From Pseudoxanthomonas dokdonensis (GTDB lineage Bacteria; Pseudomonadota; Gammaproteobacteria; Xanthomonadales; Xanthomonadaceae), in contig NZ_LDJL01000010.1 in NCBI RefSeq assembly GCF_001431405.1, positions 1 to 44,061 of the forward strand: a stretch of DNA of 44,061 bases, read 5' to 3'. Within the stretch, counting starts at the first letter, position 1; each line of letters begins with the position of its first letter. Below are positions 9,285 to 17,981 of this stretch, piece by piece. A program made the position numbers and the translations under genes. The notes beneath the pieces were generated by a model, which saw nothing but the letters and a program-made list of their open reading frames with translations, was not told where the DNA came from and did not search any database.

Positions 9285-9725
9285 TCAGGGTCGCAGCAGG
9301 AAGGTCACCGGGCCGTCGTTGCTCAGGCTGACTACCATATGGGCACCGAAGCGCCCGGTTTCCACCCCCGGCGGGTGCCGATCCCGGCAGATCCGCACGA
9401 ATTCGTTGAAATTGCGTTCAGCCTCGGCCGGCGGCGCCGCCGTGGTGAAGCTGGGGCGCATGCCCGAGCGGGTATCGGCGGCCAGGGTGAACTGGCTGAC
9501 CAGCAACAGGCCGCCACCGGTGTCGGCGAGCGAACGATTCATGCGCCCGGCATCGTCGGCGAATACCCGGTAACCCAACAGCCGGTCGGCCATCCGCGCC
9601 AGCTGCGCGTCGCTGTCGCCGGGCTCCATCGCGACCAGCGCCAGCAACCCCGCACCGATGGCGCCGACGGTCTGGCCATCGATGTCGACCTGGGCGCGGC
9701 TGACGCGCTGGATGAGGCAAAGCAT
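9285..9725 (-). CDS. dtd: D-aminoacyl-tRNA deacylase Dtd
   Basis: This cytosolic proofreading hydrolase removes D-amino acids (and glycine misloaded on tRNA-Ala) from tRNA. The 146 residues match the usual family length of about 145. The two active-site signatures are both present: [16 protein letters not shown] and the C-terminal [11 protein letters not shown]. The start at 9725 ([13 protein letters not shown]) is the conserved family N-terminus; the frame stays open for 20 more codons upstream without similarity. It lies upstream of rpoD in the same direction but is separated by the rpoD promoter, and diverges from the acyltransferase gene. Confidence 0.95.
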   Translation of the reverse strand: MLCLIQRVSRAQVDIDGQTVGAIGAGLLALVAMEPGDSDAQLARMADRLLGYRVFADDAGRMNRSLADTGGGLLLVSQFTLAADTRSGMRPSFTTAAPPAEAERNFNEFVRICRDRHPPGVETGRFGAHMVVSLSNDGPVTFLLRP

Positions 9726-9801
9726 GGGTGAATGCTGGGCATCGCCAGGGCCGAGGTCAAGCCTGGGCAACGTGGGCCGGGGCAAACGCTAGACTGTACC
9801 G

Positions 9802-10701
9802 ATGAAGCCCGACACCACCGCAAGCCTGCTGTATCGCCTGGCCGCCCTGGTCGGCCGCCTGCCCTGGTCGTGGCTGCACGCGCTGGGCGATGCGATGGCG
9901 ACGATGTGGATACGCCGCGATGCGCGCGAAAGCCGGGTGGCCAGACGCAACCTGCAACTGGCCTACCCGGATCTGTTGCCGAGCCAGCGCGAGGCACTGC
10001 ACCGCGACGTGCTGCGTACCACCGCCCGCCAGGCACTGGAAACCCTGCGCTTCTGGACCCGGCCGCCGGCCGACAACCTGTCCCTGCTGCGCGAGCGCCA
10101 CGGCGAAGCCCTGTACGACCAGGCGCTGGCCTCGGGCAAGGGCGTGATCGTGGCCGCGCCGCACTTCGGTAACTGGGAACTGTTGAACCAGTGGCTGGCC
10201 AGCCGCGGGCCGTTGGCCATCGTCTACCGGCCACCGGAGTCGGCGGTCGGCGATGCCTTCCTGCTCAAGGTGCGCGGCGCTGACAACATCCGCCAGGTCC
10301 GCGCCGAAGGCCCGGCGGTGCGTCAGCTGTGGAAGGTGCTGAAGGAGGGCGGCGCGGTCGGCATCCTGCCGGATCAACAACCCAAGGCTGGCGATGGCGA
10401 GTTCGTGCCGTTCTTTGGCGTGCAGGCATTGACCATGACGCTGGTGTCGCGGCTGGCCGAACGCACCGGCGCGACCGTGTTGTTCGCCTGGTGCGAACGG
10501 ATTGGCCCGGGGCCGGATTTCGCCTTGCATGTGCAACCGGCGCCGGCGGCCATCGCCGATCCGGATCCACAGCACGCGACCGCCGTGCTCAACGAATGCG
10601 TGGAGCGGATTGCCCGCCGTGATCCCGCCCAGTACCAGTGGACCTACAAACGCTATACGCTGCGACCGCCGGCAAGCGGCGAGGACAATCCCTATCTGTG
10701 A
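9802..10701 (+). CDS. Lipid A biosynthesis lauroyl/myristoyl acyltransferase family
   Basis: This 299-residue protein belongs to the HtrB/LpxL-LpxM family, inner-membrane enzymes that add secondary acyl chains to Kdo2-lipid A. The catalytic HX4E motif is visible as HFGNWE (about residue 118). It is followed by the family blocks AIVYRPPE, GGAVGILPDQQP and PFFGVQALTM, and a C-terminal QYQWTYKRY. An N-terminal hydrophobic helix (LLYRLAALVGRLPWSWLHAL) would be the membrane anchor. LpxL and LpxM cannot be separated from this sequence alone. The next genes (bPH2 pair) follow closely in the same direction, so a shared envelope transcript is likely. Confidence 0.9.
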   Translation: MKPDTTASLLYRLAALVGRLPWSWLHALGDAMATMWIRRDARESRVARRNLQLAYPDLLPSQREALHRDVLRTTARQALETLRFWTRPPADNLSLLRERHGEALYDQALASGKGVIVAAPHFGNWELLNQWLASRGPLAIVYRPPESAVGDAFLLKVRGADNIRQVRAEGPAVRQLWKVLKEGGAVGILPDQQPKAGDGEFVPFFGVQALTMTLVSRLAERTGATVLFAWCERIGPGPDFALHVQPAPAAIADPDPQHATAVLNECVERIARRDPAQYQWTYKRYTLRPPASGEDNPYL

Positions 10702-10738
10702 GCACGGATAGGCCTGGATGCACAGGGGACATACAGTG

Positions 10739-11278
10739 ATGCAAGCACCACCACCCGACCCGGCAACGGCCATGTTGCCGCCGATCGACAACGCCACGCC
10801 GGCCTGGCCGGGCAACAGTGGCTGGCAACAGTTGCCGCAACGTGGTGGCTGGGTCGCGGCGCTGGCTGGCGCCATCGGCTGGATGGTGGTCTGCGTGCCT
10901 TCGACGCTGTTGCTGGCCAGTAATGGCACCGTGCTGGATCCGTGGCTGGCGGCGCCCGTGGTCGCGCTGCTGGCGGCACTGATCGGTGCCTGGATTTCAT
11001 TCCGGCGTCACCGGCGCACGTTCTGGCAGCTGGACACGCAGGGGTTTTCGGTTCGCCGCGGCAACTGGTGGCAAAGCGAAACCCGGCTGCCGATTTCGCG
11101 GGTACAGCACCTGGATCTGAAGCGCGGACCGCTGCAGCGGATGCTGGGCCTGGCTACGCTGGTAGTGCATACCGCCGGCACCCGGATGGCCGCGGTCAGC
11201 GTGTCGGGACTGGCCGAGGGCGACGCCGAGGAACTGCGCAACCACCTGGCCCGGCAACTGGACGACGACGCACTGTGA
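10739..11278 (+). CDS. bPH2 (DUF304) membrane protein, YdbS-like
   Basis: The 179-residue protein has two membrane segments (about 33-55 and 66-86) and a C-terminal bacterial PH-like domain (bPH_2). That domain has RTFWQLDTQGFSVRRGNWW and TRLPISRVQHLDLKRGPLQR, typical of YdbS/YdbT proteins. The ATG at 10739 was chosen because AGGGGA lies nine bases upstream; an ATG at 10718 is the alternative. It overlaps the following gene by four bases. In Bacillus, a ydbS-ydbT pair is linked to resistance to antimicrobial compounds; the role here is not known, though the neighbouring lipid A acyltransferase fits an envelope function. Confidence 0.82.
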   Translation: MQAPPPDPATAMLPPIDNATPAWPGNSGWQQLPQRGGWVAALAGAIGWMVVCVPSTLLLASNGTVLDPWLAAPVVALLAALIGAWISFRRHRRTFWQLDTQGFSVRRGNWWQSETRLPISRVQHLDLKRGPLQRMLGLATLVVHTAGTRMAAVSVSGLAEGDAEELRNHLARQLDDDAL

Positions 11279-12807
11279 GCGAGATGCCCTCGGCGGAGGC
11301 GCCGGCAGCAGCCGCCATGGACGGCGAACAACGACTGCATCCGTGGTCGTGGTTGTTCGTGCTGTTGCAGCAGCTCAGGCAGTTCGTGCTGCCGCTGGTG
11401 GCGCTGCTGGTGTTCGGCGGTGGTGGTGGACGCGAGGCGCAATGGCAGGCGCTGGCCGCGGCTATCGCCATGGTCGTGCTGGTGGCGGTGTCGCTGCTGC
11501 AGTTCTTCACCTATCGCTACCGGGTCGGTGCCGACGGCGTGACCATCCGCAGTGGCTGGCTGCAGCGCAACCTGCGCGAGATTCCGTTCAATCGCATCCA
11601 CAACGTCACCCTGCACCAGTCGCTGCTGCACCGCGTGTTCGGCGTGGCGGAAGTGCGCCTGGAATCAGCCGGCGGCAACAAGCCCGAGGCGCAGATGCGA
11701 GTGCTGGGACTGGCGGCCGCACAGGCATTGGAAGATGTCATCCGCCACGGCGGCAGCGACCGCGCCGGCCGCACGCCCGATGCGGCCGAGCCTGCCGACG
11801 TGCCACTGCTGGCGCTGGATACGGCCGACGTGCTGCGACTGGGCTTCATCTCCAATCGCGGCATGATCGTGGTGGCGGTGGCATTCAGTGCGCTATGGCA
11901 GATATTTCCCGAGCGTGTCGCCAGTCGCTGGGTGGAACAGCATGCCCAGCAACTGCTCGGCTACGCGACCTCGATGCACCTGGGTGTGTTGAGCACCGTG
12001 GCCGCCGTTGGCAGCTTGATCACCTTCGGCTTGTTGCTGACTCGGGTACTGTCGATGCTGCTGGCGCTGACCCAGTTCCATGGCTTCCGCCTGCACGAGC
12101 AACCGCAGCGGCTGACCGTCGAACGCGGCCTGCTGGCACGCCTGCGCACCAGCGTCAGCCGCCGCCGCATCCAGTCGTGGACCTTGCAGGAAGGCTGGCT
12201 GCAGCGTTGCCTGCGGCGGCGCAACCTGCGCATCGATACCGCGGTAGCCGAAACCGGCAACCGCTCCGACGCGCGTGCATTGAAGGAACTGGCGCCCATC
12301 GCTACCCCGGATGCCTGCGATGCGCTGATCCAGCACTTGTTACCGCATGCGCAATGGCCGATGCCGGCATGGTCCCCGCTATCTGCGTCGATGCGCTGGC
12401 GCCTGCTGCTGCCGACGGTGCTGGTGTTGCTCGTGCTGTCGGTACCGGCGTGGCTGCAGGCCGGGCCCTGGGGACTGTGCATCTGGCTGTGGCTGCCGTG
12501 GGCGATCTACGGCGCCTGGCAGCAAACCCGGCGCGCCGGTTATGCGGTCGATACCGCACTGGTGGCGGTGCGTGGAGGCTGGTGGGCGCGCTATTGGCGC
12601 TTTGCCGAAATCGACAAATTGCAGGCATTGCGGCTGAGTCATTCGCCGCTGGATCGACGCTGCGGCACCGCCAGCCTGTGGCTGGATACCGCCGGCGCCA
12701 GCAACATGCAGCCACCGTTGCGGATCCGCTTCATGCCCGAAGTACAGGCACAAGCGCTGTACCGGCAATTGTCCGCAGCATTGGCCGCGCGCCGGCTACG
12801 CTGGTAG
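11275..12807 (+). CDS. Multi-bPH2 (DUF304) membrane protein, YdbT-like
   Basis: The 510-residue partner of the preceding gene holds three repeated bPH_2 modules, each beside paired membrane helices. The modules read TYRYRVGADGVTIRSGWLQR / IPFNRIHNVTLHQSLLHR, then FRLHEQPQRLTVERGLLARL / VSRRRIQSWTLQEGWLQR, then GYAVDTALVAVRGGWWARYW / FAEIDKLQALRLSHSPLDRR. The GTG at 11275 overlaps the upstream stop as GTGA, a sign of translational coupling; ATG at 11284 is an alternative. The usual YdbT length is about 490-500 residues. The function is unknown beyond the family link to envelope stress resistance. Confidence 0.83.
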   Translation: MSEMPSAEAPAAAAMDGEQRLHPWSWLFVLLQQLRQFVLPLVALLVFGGGGGREAQWQALAAAIAMVVLVAVSLLQFFTYRYRVGADGVTIRSGWLQRNLREIPFNRIHNVTLHQSLLHRVFGVAEVRLESAGGNKPEAQMRVLGLAAAQALEDVIRHGGSDRAGRTPDAAEPADVPLLALDTADVLRLGFISNRGMIVVAVAFSALWQIFPERVASRWVEQHAQQLLGYATSMHLGVLSTVAAVGSLITFGLLLTRVLSMLLALTQFHGFRLHEQPQRLTVERGLLARLRTSVSRRRIQSWTLQEGWLQRCLRRRNLRIDTAVAETGNRSDARALKELAPIATPDACDALIQHLLPHAQWPMPAWSPLSASMRWRLLLPTVLVLLVLSVPAWLQAGPWGLCIWLWLPWAIYGAWQQTRRAGYAVDTALVAVRGGWWARYWRFAEIDKLQALRLSHSPLDRRCGTASLWLDTAGASNMQPPLRIRFMPEVQAQALYRQLSAALAARRLRW

Positions 12808-12857
12808 CAAAGCGCGACGTTGGCTGGCGCCGCAAGCAGAATTGCGGCCAGCAGCAG

Positions 12858-13910
12858 TTACACGCCCCAGTAACCCAGCGACTTGCGTACCTGCCAGCGC
12901 CGCCATAACGCCGACAGAGGCTTGGCCTTCAGGCTACCCAACTGGCCCTCAAGCAACGCTTCGGTCGCGGCCAGCACCCGCTCGGACGATTGCCCGTCAC
13001 GGTACGGGTGGATCGCATCGGCATATCCGGCAATCGCCGCCTGTAGCACCGGGTCCGGATTGAAGGCCTGTTGCAGCATCTCCGCCAGCCGCGCCGGATC
13101 ATCGAAGTCCAGCATGTGCGGTTTCGGTGCGCGATTGCGGAAAGTCACTACCGGTTTGCGCTGGACCAGCATTTCCGAAACGATCGAGCTGGTGTCGGCG
13201 ACCAGTACATCGGCGGCGCGCTCGGCATGCACCAGTTGCTCGGGTTCGACAAATGCGGCATTGGCGCCCTGCAAGGCGCGATAGCGCGCGACCAGATCCG
13301 GCGCGCATTTCGGATGCAGGGTCAGCAGCCAGTAACGGTCGCCCCCGGCGATCTGCGCGGCCACCGCCGGCAACAGATGCGGTGCCGCCGACAGGCGCTC
13401 GGTGAAGGTGGAACCAAACAGCACCACCTGGCGCCCGCCCGCAGGCTGTCGCAAGCGCTGGGCGATGCCGCCGTCATCACGGAACAGGGGGTCCAGCTTC
13501 GGCCAGCCGGTTTCCACCACCGCGAAGTGACCATGCTGCTGCTGCAGCTTCTGGAACGGCAAGGTCGTTGCCGGGCCCTGCGTGCAGTAGAGATCAAACA
13601 GGCCGCGGATACGGAAATGGCCGCGTGCGTCATCGCGCTTCTGCACGTTGAAACCATGGAACAGCTGCACTTTCGCGCCGCTGATGAAACCGGGCACGAC
13701 GTTGGAGGCACTGAACACCGCGCGCGGTTTGAACGCCACCGCCTGGCGCACATCCAGTGCCGGCACCGATGCCAGCGCCAATCCGTGCGCGCCTTCGACC
13801 AGGCAGCTGGCCACGTCATGGCCTTGTCGGCGCAGGCTGTCGGCCAATGGCTGCAGGATTGGCAGCGCGTAACGTTCGGAACCGTAAAGCAGGTAACGAT
13901 GCGCGCTCAT
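12858..13910 (-). CDS. CDP-glycerol glycerophosphotransferase-like protein
   Basis: This 350-residue protein resembles the Glyphos_transf (CDP-glycerol:glycerophosphotransferase) fold. The signs are the mid-protein LFHGFNVQKRD, the strand VVLFGSTFTE, the nucleotide-site-like LLTLHPK and ADVLVADTSSIVSEML, with VVTFRNRAPKPHM after it. In Gram-negatives such proteins often sit in LPS or capsule loci, where they transfer a polyol-phosphate or related group. The actual donor cannot be told from sequence. No signal peptide or membrane helix is seen, so it is probably cytosolic or peripheral. Its ATG overlaps the stop of the upstream GT2 gene as ATGA, so the two are co-translated. Confidence 0.78.
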   Translation of the reverse strand: MSAHRYLLYGSERYALPILQPLADSLRRQGHDVASCLVEGAHGLALASVPALDVRQAVAFKPRAVFSASNVVPGFISGAKVQLFHGFNVQKRDDARGHFRIRGLFDLYCTQGPATTLPFQKLQQQHGHFAVVETGWPKLDPLFRDDGGIAQRLRQPAGGRQVVLFGSTFTERLSAAPHLLPAVAAQIAGGDRYWLLTLHPKCAPDLVARYRALQGANAAFVEPEQLVHAERAADVLVADTSSIVSEMLVQRKPVVTFRNRAPKPHMLDFDDPARLAEMLQQAFNPDPVLQAAIAGYADAIHPYRDGQSSERVLAATEALLEGQLGSLKAKPLSALWRRWQVRKSLGYWGV

Positions 13911-14725
13911 TCGCGTTCAAGACCGTGCTTGATCATTTCCTGTCGGGCCAGCTCCACCGATGCTGGATTGACCTGCATTTCGTAATAGCGCATGCGCTTG
14001 TAGACCGCGTAGCTGGCCGACAGCTGGGCGATGATGAAACCACGCCAGCCATCCAGCAGCGCCAGCCGCAACAGGTATTCCTTGACGAAAGATGCCACGA
14101 ACACCAGCGGCGTCTGCCACATCGACTGCGACTTGCGCTTGGCCTGCCAGCCACGCGCTTTCAGCTCGGCATAGCGCAGGACCTTGAGTTCCTTGTGCAG
14201 GATGGTCGGATTGTGCAGATGATTGAACGGCTGCCTGAACTCCTCGCTGCCGCGGTCGAAGTCCAGTGATTCATGCACGGGAACGTCCTTCCAGCGCGCG
14301 CGGCCACGGTGGTAGATGCGTGCCATGCGCTCGCCGACCATCGGCTTGTACCAGCGCATCGGGCCGCCCATGAACCAGGTCCGCCGGCGCAACCAGGCAC
14401 CGCTCTGCGCCGATGCCAGCAGTGCCGGCAGCTTCTGCGCGCATTCGGCGATCAACTCATCGGACAGGAACTCGTCCGCGTCCAGCACGATGATCCAGTC
14501 ATGGCCGGACTGGGTGCTGGCGAAGTTGCGCTGTGGCCCGAACCCCAGCCAAGGCTGCTGCACCACCCGTGCTCCGTGCGCCTGTGCGATGGCGACGGTG
14601 GCGTCGGTGCTGTTGCTGTCGATGACCAGCTTCTCGGCGGCGAACGGCACGCTGTCCAGGCACCGGCCGATGTTGCCAGCCTCGTTGTAGGTAATGACGA
14701 TGAGGGTAATCGGCAGTCGGTCCAT
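13907..14725 (-). CDS. Glycosyltransferase family 2, WaaE/KdtX-like
   Basis: The 272-residue GT2 protein has the N-terminal ITLIVITYNEAGNIGRCLDS motif, the metal-binding DADEFLSDEL, and WKDVPVHESLDF with HLHNPTI. The last two are characteristic of the WaaE/KdtX LPS-core beta-glucosyltransferases. The C-terminal part has an amphipathic helix rich in aromatic residues (VASFVKEYLLRLALLDGWRG) that probably docks at the inner membrane. It is the first gene of a two-gene minus-strand unit with the CDP-glycerol-transferase-like gene. A role in LPS inner-core assembly is likely by family; acceptor and donor are not determined. Confidence 0.87.
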   Translation of the reverse strand: MDRLPITLIVITYNEAGNIGRCLDSVPFAAEKLVIDSNSTDATVAIAQAHGARVVQQPWLGFGPQRNFASTQSGHDWIIVLDADEFLSDELIAECAQKLPALLASAQSGAWLRRRTWFMGGPMRWYKPMVGERMARIYHRGRARWKDVPVHESLDFDRGSEEFRQPFNHLHNPTILHKELKVLRYAELKARGWQAKRKSQSMWQTPLVFVASFVKEYLLRLALLDGWRGFIIAQLSASYAVYKRMRYYEMQVNPASVELARQEMIKHGLERE

Positions 14726-15075
14726 GGCGCCATTCTAACCAGTTGCCCGCGCCGCCCGGCATGCGCCTGGTCCTTGCCTGCTGGGCCTCCGATCATGCCC
14801 CGGCGCAGCCGAACCGGAATTTGCCTGCCACCTTGCGGGAACGGTCCGGCGGCTGGCGATGCGATGTCCGCCATCTGTGACAGGCAGTGGCCAGCGGCAG
14901 CCGTTATGATGGTTGTATTCGCACCACCACGGGGGACATGGCCGGTACCGGCGACGCAAACCGACGACGCACTGCATACGGATGCGCCACCCGTCCCCCG
15001 TCCGCCTCGATGCGTTCCTCGCATCGGCGGCCATCGGGTCCGCGTGTACCACCGCGACCAGCCAATGATCCATCG
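14726..15075. other. 350-bp divergent intergenic region in the LPS cluster
   Basis: It separates the minus-strand GT2 gene from the plus-strand GT4 gene and must hold both promoters. A TATGAT box (14905-14910) is a possible plus-strand -10; the nearest -35-like GTGACA (14877-14882) is 22 bases away, too far to be convincing. The frame of the GT4 gene stays open through part of it, but the translation shows no family similarity. No RNA gene is recognised. Confidence 0.4.
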
Positions 15076-16203
15076 ATGAAACTCCTGTTCACCAATTTCC
15101 ATCGCGGCAGCGGTGGTGGCCACACCACTTACGTGCGTACGCTGGCATCGGCATTGAGTGCCGAACACGAGATCCATGTCGCCGCGCCGGCCGGCAGCTC
15201 ATTGCTGGAACAGGCCGCGGCACTGCCCGGCGTGCATGTGCTGGCGCAGCCGTTTCCCAACGGCCTGCGCGAACTTCGGCAACAGCGGCAAGCACTGCTG
15301 CAACTGCGCAGCTACCTGATCACGCATGGATTTGACCTGGTCCATGTCAATGGTTCGGCCGACCATCGCTTGCTGATGGCAGCAGTGCGTGGAATGCACC
15401 ACCGGCCGCGGATCGTGCTGACCAAACACAATTCGAAACCCTGGACCGGCTTCGGCCATTGGCTGCGCGCACGGCTGGCGACCGACCAGCTGATTGCGGT
15501 CTGCGACTACACCCGCCGCGAACTGTTGGCCAGTCCTTACCGGCAGCTGCCCATCACCACCATCCACAACGGCGTCGATGTCGATCATTTCCGGCCCTGG
15601 GCTGCGCAGGACGCCGCGCAGGCACGACGGCAATGGCTGCCGTCGGATAACTGCCTGGTGTTAGGCAGCAATGCCGGCACCGCCGACTACAAGGGCTGGA
15701 CCGACCTGGCCGCCGGCCTGGCGCTGCTGGATACCAGCGAACGCGCCCGGTTCCGGGTCCTGATTGCCGGCAAGCCGCCGGATGCTTCGCAGCTGCGGCA
15801 GCTGGCCGATCTGGGCGTGCAGGATCTGTTCTGCTTCCCCGGTCTGCTGGCCGATACCCGGCCACTGGTGGCAGCACTGGATGTCGGCTTCGTGCTGTCG
15901 CACGCGGTCGAAACCATTTCCTTCGCCTGCCGCGAGATGATGGCGATGGGCAAGCCAGTGCTGGTCACCGACTACGCCGGGTTGCCGGAGAACATCGAAC
16001 CAGGACGCGATGGCTGGGTGGTACCCGCCCGCGATCCCGCCGCCATCGCCGAGACCCTGCGCTGGCTGCTGGCCAACCGCGCTCGACTGCAGGCAATGGG
16101 CGATGCGGCGCGCCTGCATGCCGAACGCGATTTCGGCGTGCCGCAGTTCGTCCGCCAGACCGAGCAGCTGTACCAGCGGATCAGCGCAGCTGCCATCACC
16201 TGA
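15076..16203 (+). CDS. Glycosyltransferase family 4 (GT-B fold)
   Basis: The 375-residue GT-B enzyme starts MKLLFTNFHRGSGGGHTTYV, the acceptor-domain glycine-rich loop. The middle carries LIAVCDYTRRELL and TTIHNGVDVDHFRP. The nucleotide-sugar domain has VLGSNAGTADYKGWTDL, FCFPGLLADTRPLVAALDVGFVLS, and the E-x7-E-like SHAVETISFACREMMAMGKPVLVTDYAGLPENIEPGRDGWVV. The start at 15076 is the conserved beginning; the frame is open 63 codons upstream without similarity. A Shine-Dalgarno sequence is not evident. It converges with the GT83 gene, ten bases apart. By context it adds a sugar to the LPS core or a surface glycan; the specific linkage is unknown. Confidence 0.87.
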   Translation: MKLLFTNFHRGSGGGHTTYVRTLASALSAEHEIHVAAPAGSSLLEQAAALPGVHVLAQPFPNGLRELRQQRQALLQLRSYLITHGFDLVHVNGSADHRLLMAAVRGMHHRPRIVLTKHNSKPWTGFGHWLRARLATDQLIAVCDYTRRELLASPYRQLPITTIHNGVDVDHFRPWAAQDAAQARRQWLPSDNCLVLGSNAGTADYKGWTDLAAGLALLDTSERARFRVLIAGKPPDASQLRQLADLGVQDLFCFPGLLADTRPLVAALDVGFVLSHAVETISFACREMMAMGKPVLVTDYAGLPENIEPGRDGWVVPARDPAAIAETLRWLLANRARLQAMGDAARLHAERDFGVPQFVRQTEQLYQRISAAAIT

Positions 16204-16212
16204 AGGCCAACT

Positions 16213-17913
16213 TCAGCGGCAGCCCGCCACCGCCTGCGCGTCCACCAGCAACCAGCTGCGTCGATTGGCGGCGCCCAATGGATGTATCTGGCCGCGATCG
16301 ACACAGTCGGGCATCGCCACGTCCTGGCTCAACAGCACCCGTTGCGTCGGCTCGGCCTGCAACCAGGCAATGCCACGCCGCCACTGCTCGTCTTCCGGCT
16401 GCTTGAAGCCGAACTCGGTCACCGGTCCGACCGCCTGCAGCAACTGCTGCTCACGCCAGTTGACCAGTCCGATCACGGTATCGGCACCGGCCTGCTCGCG
16501 CGCCTCATGCATCAGGTCACGCGAAGAGCTTTCGCCATCGAGCAACGGCGCGATGCCGAAACCATAGCCGAGCCAGGTCACCGCCACCCCCAGCGCAGTG
16601 AACAGCAGCACATGGCGCAGGCGGCAGACAATGCCGGCGATGACGATCAACGCGCCCATCAGGGCCAACACCCGCCACAGCCAGAGTGCGCCCGAGCCCA
16701 CTTCCAGCCCGCGTTCGGCGACCAGCCTGGCTTCGTAACCGGGATTGCCGAACAAGGCCGCCAGGCCCACGGCCAGCAGACCGACACCCAGCAGCATCGA
16801 GAACACCCACAACGCCCAGCGCAATCCACGCCGCTGCACCAGCGCGGGCATGAACGACGCCGCCGCCCATGCCAATGCCGGCAATGCCGGCAGGATGTAC
16901 ATGTCGCGCTTGCCCGGACTGGCACTGAAGAACAACAGCACCAGCAGCAGCCACGCCAGCGGCCACCACACCCGCGCATCGCGTTGGCGCCAGGCCTGCC
17001 GCCACGGTCCCAGCAACCAGGGCAGGAACACCACGAATGGCAACCATTGGGTCAGGATGACCTTGATGAAATACCACCACGGTGCGTGATGGTGCCAGGC
17101 ACTGACGTAGCGGGTGGCGGTCTGTCGATAGAGCAGATCATTCAAGTAAGCGCGATGCTCGGGATCGCCACTGACCAGCGCAGTCACCAGCATCGGCACG
17201 AACCACAGCGCGATCGCCAGCAGGAAACTGGCGCCGCCCAGCCACCATTTGCCGGCACCGCGCGGTGCCGGCTCGCTGAGCCCGTTCCAGCCGCGCCAGC
17301 GCATCAGCGCATACGGCAGCAACGCCAGCAGCGCGATGAAGCCGACGCCCTTGCTGATGACTCCCAGGCCAGCAGCGAAACACCCCAGCCAGTACCAGCG
17401 CCAGTTCGGCCCCAGCAGCACATGGCGGCCAATGCCGTAGACGCCCACGGTGATGAAGAACACCACGGTCGGATCAATCTGCGCGCGCTTGGCCTGGTAC
17501 ACGAACTGGAACGAAAACAGCACCGCCGCGGCCGCCCACAGGCCGACCCGATGGTTCCAGCTGCGGCGGGCGAAGTCATAGGTCAGGGTCAGGGTGCCGA
17601 GTGCGGCCAGCAGCGACGGCAACAGGAAGGCGATGTTCCATTGCCGCACCAGCGCATAACTGGCACCCAGCAGCCAGAAGTACAGCGGCGGCTTGTCCGA
17701 ATACAGCTCACTGCCCCGGTGCGGGAACAGCCACTGGCCCGACTCCCACATCTGCCGCGCGACCAGCACGAAGCGCGGCTCGTCGGCCGGCCACGGTGCA
17801 CGCAGGCCGATGCCGGCGCCAATCACCAGCAGCGCGAACAGCATGAACCACCAGAACTGGCGACGCTCCCGCGCCGCTTCGCCCATCATTCCTTCGGACC
17901 GCCACTCGTGCAT
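16213..17913 (-). CDS. ArnT-like membrane glycosyltransferase (GT83/GT39 type)
   Basis: The 566-residue integral membrane protein has about a dozen hydrophobic helices. In the first periplasmic loop it has the acidic pair PADEPRFVLVARQMWESG, then GSELYSDKPPLYFWLLG, both typical of the ArnT/PMT family. These enzymes use polyprenyl-phosphate sugars; ArnT adds aminoarabinose to lipid A, but other members modify core or protein. The C-terminal soluble part (from about 470) carries VIGLVNWREQQLLQAVGP and would be periplasmic. The start codon is uncertain: ATG at 17913 or one of two ATGs eight to nine codons later. Whether it modifies lipid A, as opposed to O-antigen, cannot be decided here. Confidence 0.85.
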   Translation of the reverse strand: MHEWRSEGMMGEAARERRQFWWFMLFALLVIGAGIGLRAPWPADEPRFVLVARQMWESGQWLFPHRGSELYSDKPPLYFWLLGASYALVRQWNIAFLLPSLLAALGTLTLTYDFARRSWNHRVGLWAAAAVLFSFQFVYQAKRAQIDPTVVFFITVGVYGIGRHVLLGPNWRWYWLGCFAAGLGVISKGVGFIALLALLPYALMRWRGWNGLSEPAPRGAGKWWLGGASFLLAIALWFVPMLVTALVSGDPEHRAYLNDLLYRQTATRYVSAWHHHAPWWYFIKVILTQWLPFVVFLPWLLGPWRQAWRQRDARVWWPLAWLLLVLLFFSASPGKRDMYILPALPALAWAAASFMPALVQRRGLRWALWVFSMLLGVGLLAVGLAALFGNPGYEARLVAERGLEVGSGALWLWRVLALMGALIVIAGIVCRLRHVLLFTALGVAVTWLGYGFGIAPLLDGESSSRDLMHEAREQAGADTVIGLVNWREQQLLQAVGPVTEFGFKQPEDEQWRRGIAWLQAEPTQRVLLSQDVAMPDCVDRGQIHPLGAANRRSWLLVDAQAVAGCR

Positions 17914-17981
17914 TCGTTCATCGCCACAACCAGCCAGGCGATGATCCTACACAGTGCGCAAGGCGATGGCTTGCCGGCTGG

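Noticed and set aside
12815..12855. Hairpin between the convergent YdbT-like and CDP-glycerol-transferase-like genes
   Set aside because: The stem needs a bulge and no T-run follows on either strand, so I do not call it a terminator.
14887..15075. Longer GT4 protein starting 63 codons upstream
   Set aside because: The extra residues are low-complexity and unlike any GT4 N-terminus. The conserved start MKLLFTNFHRG is at 15076.
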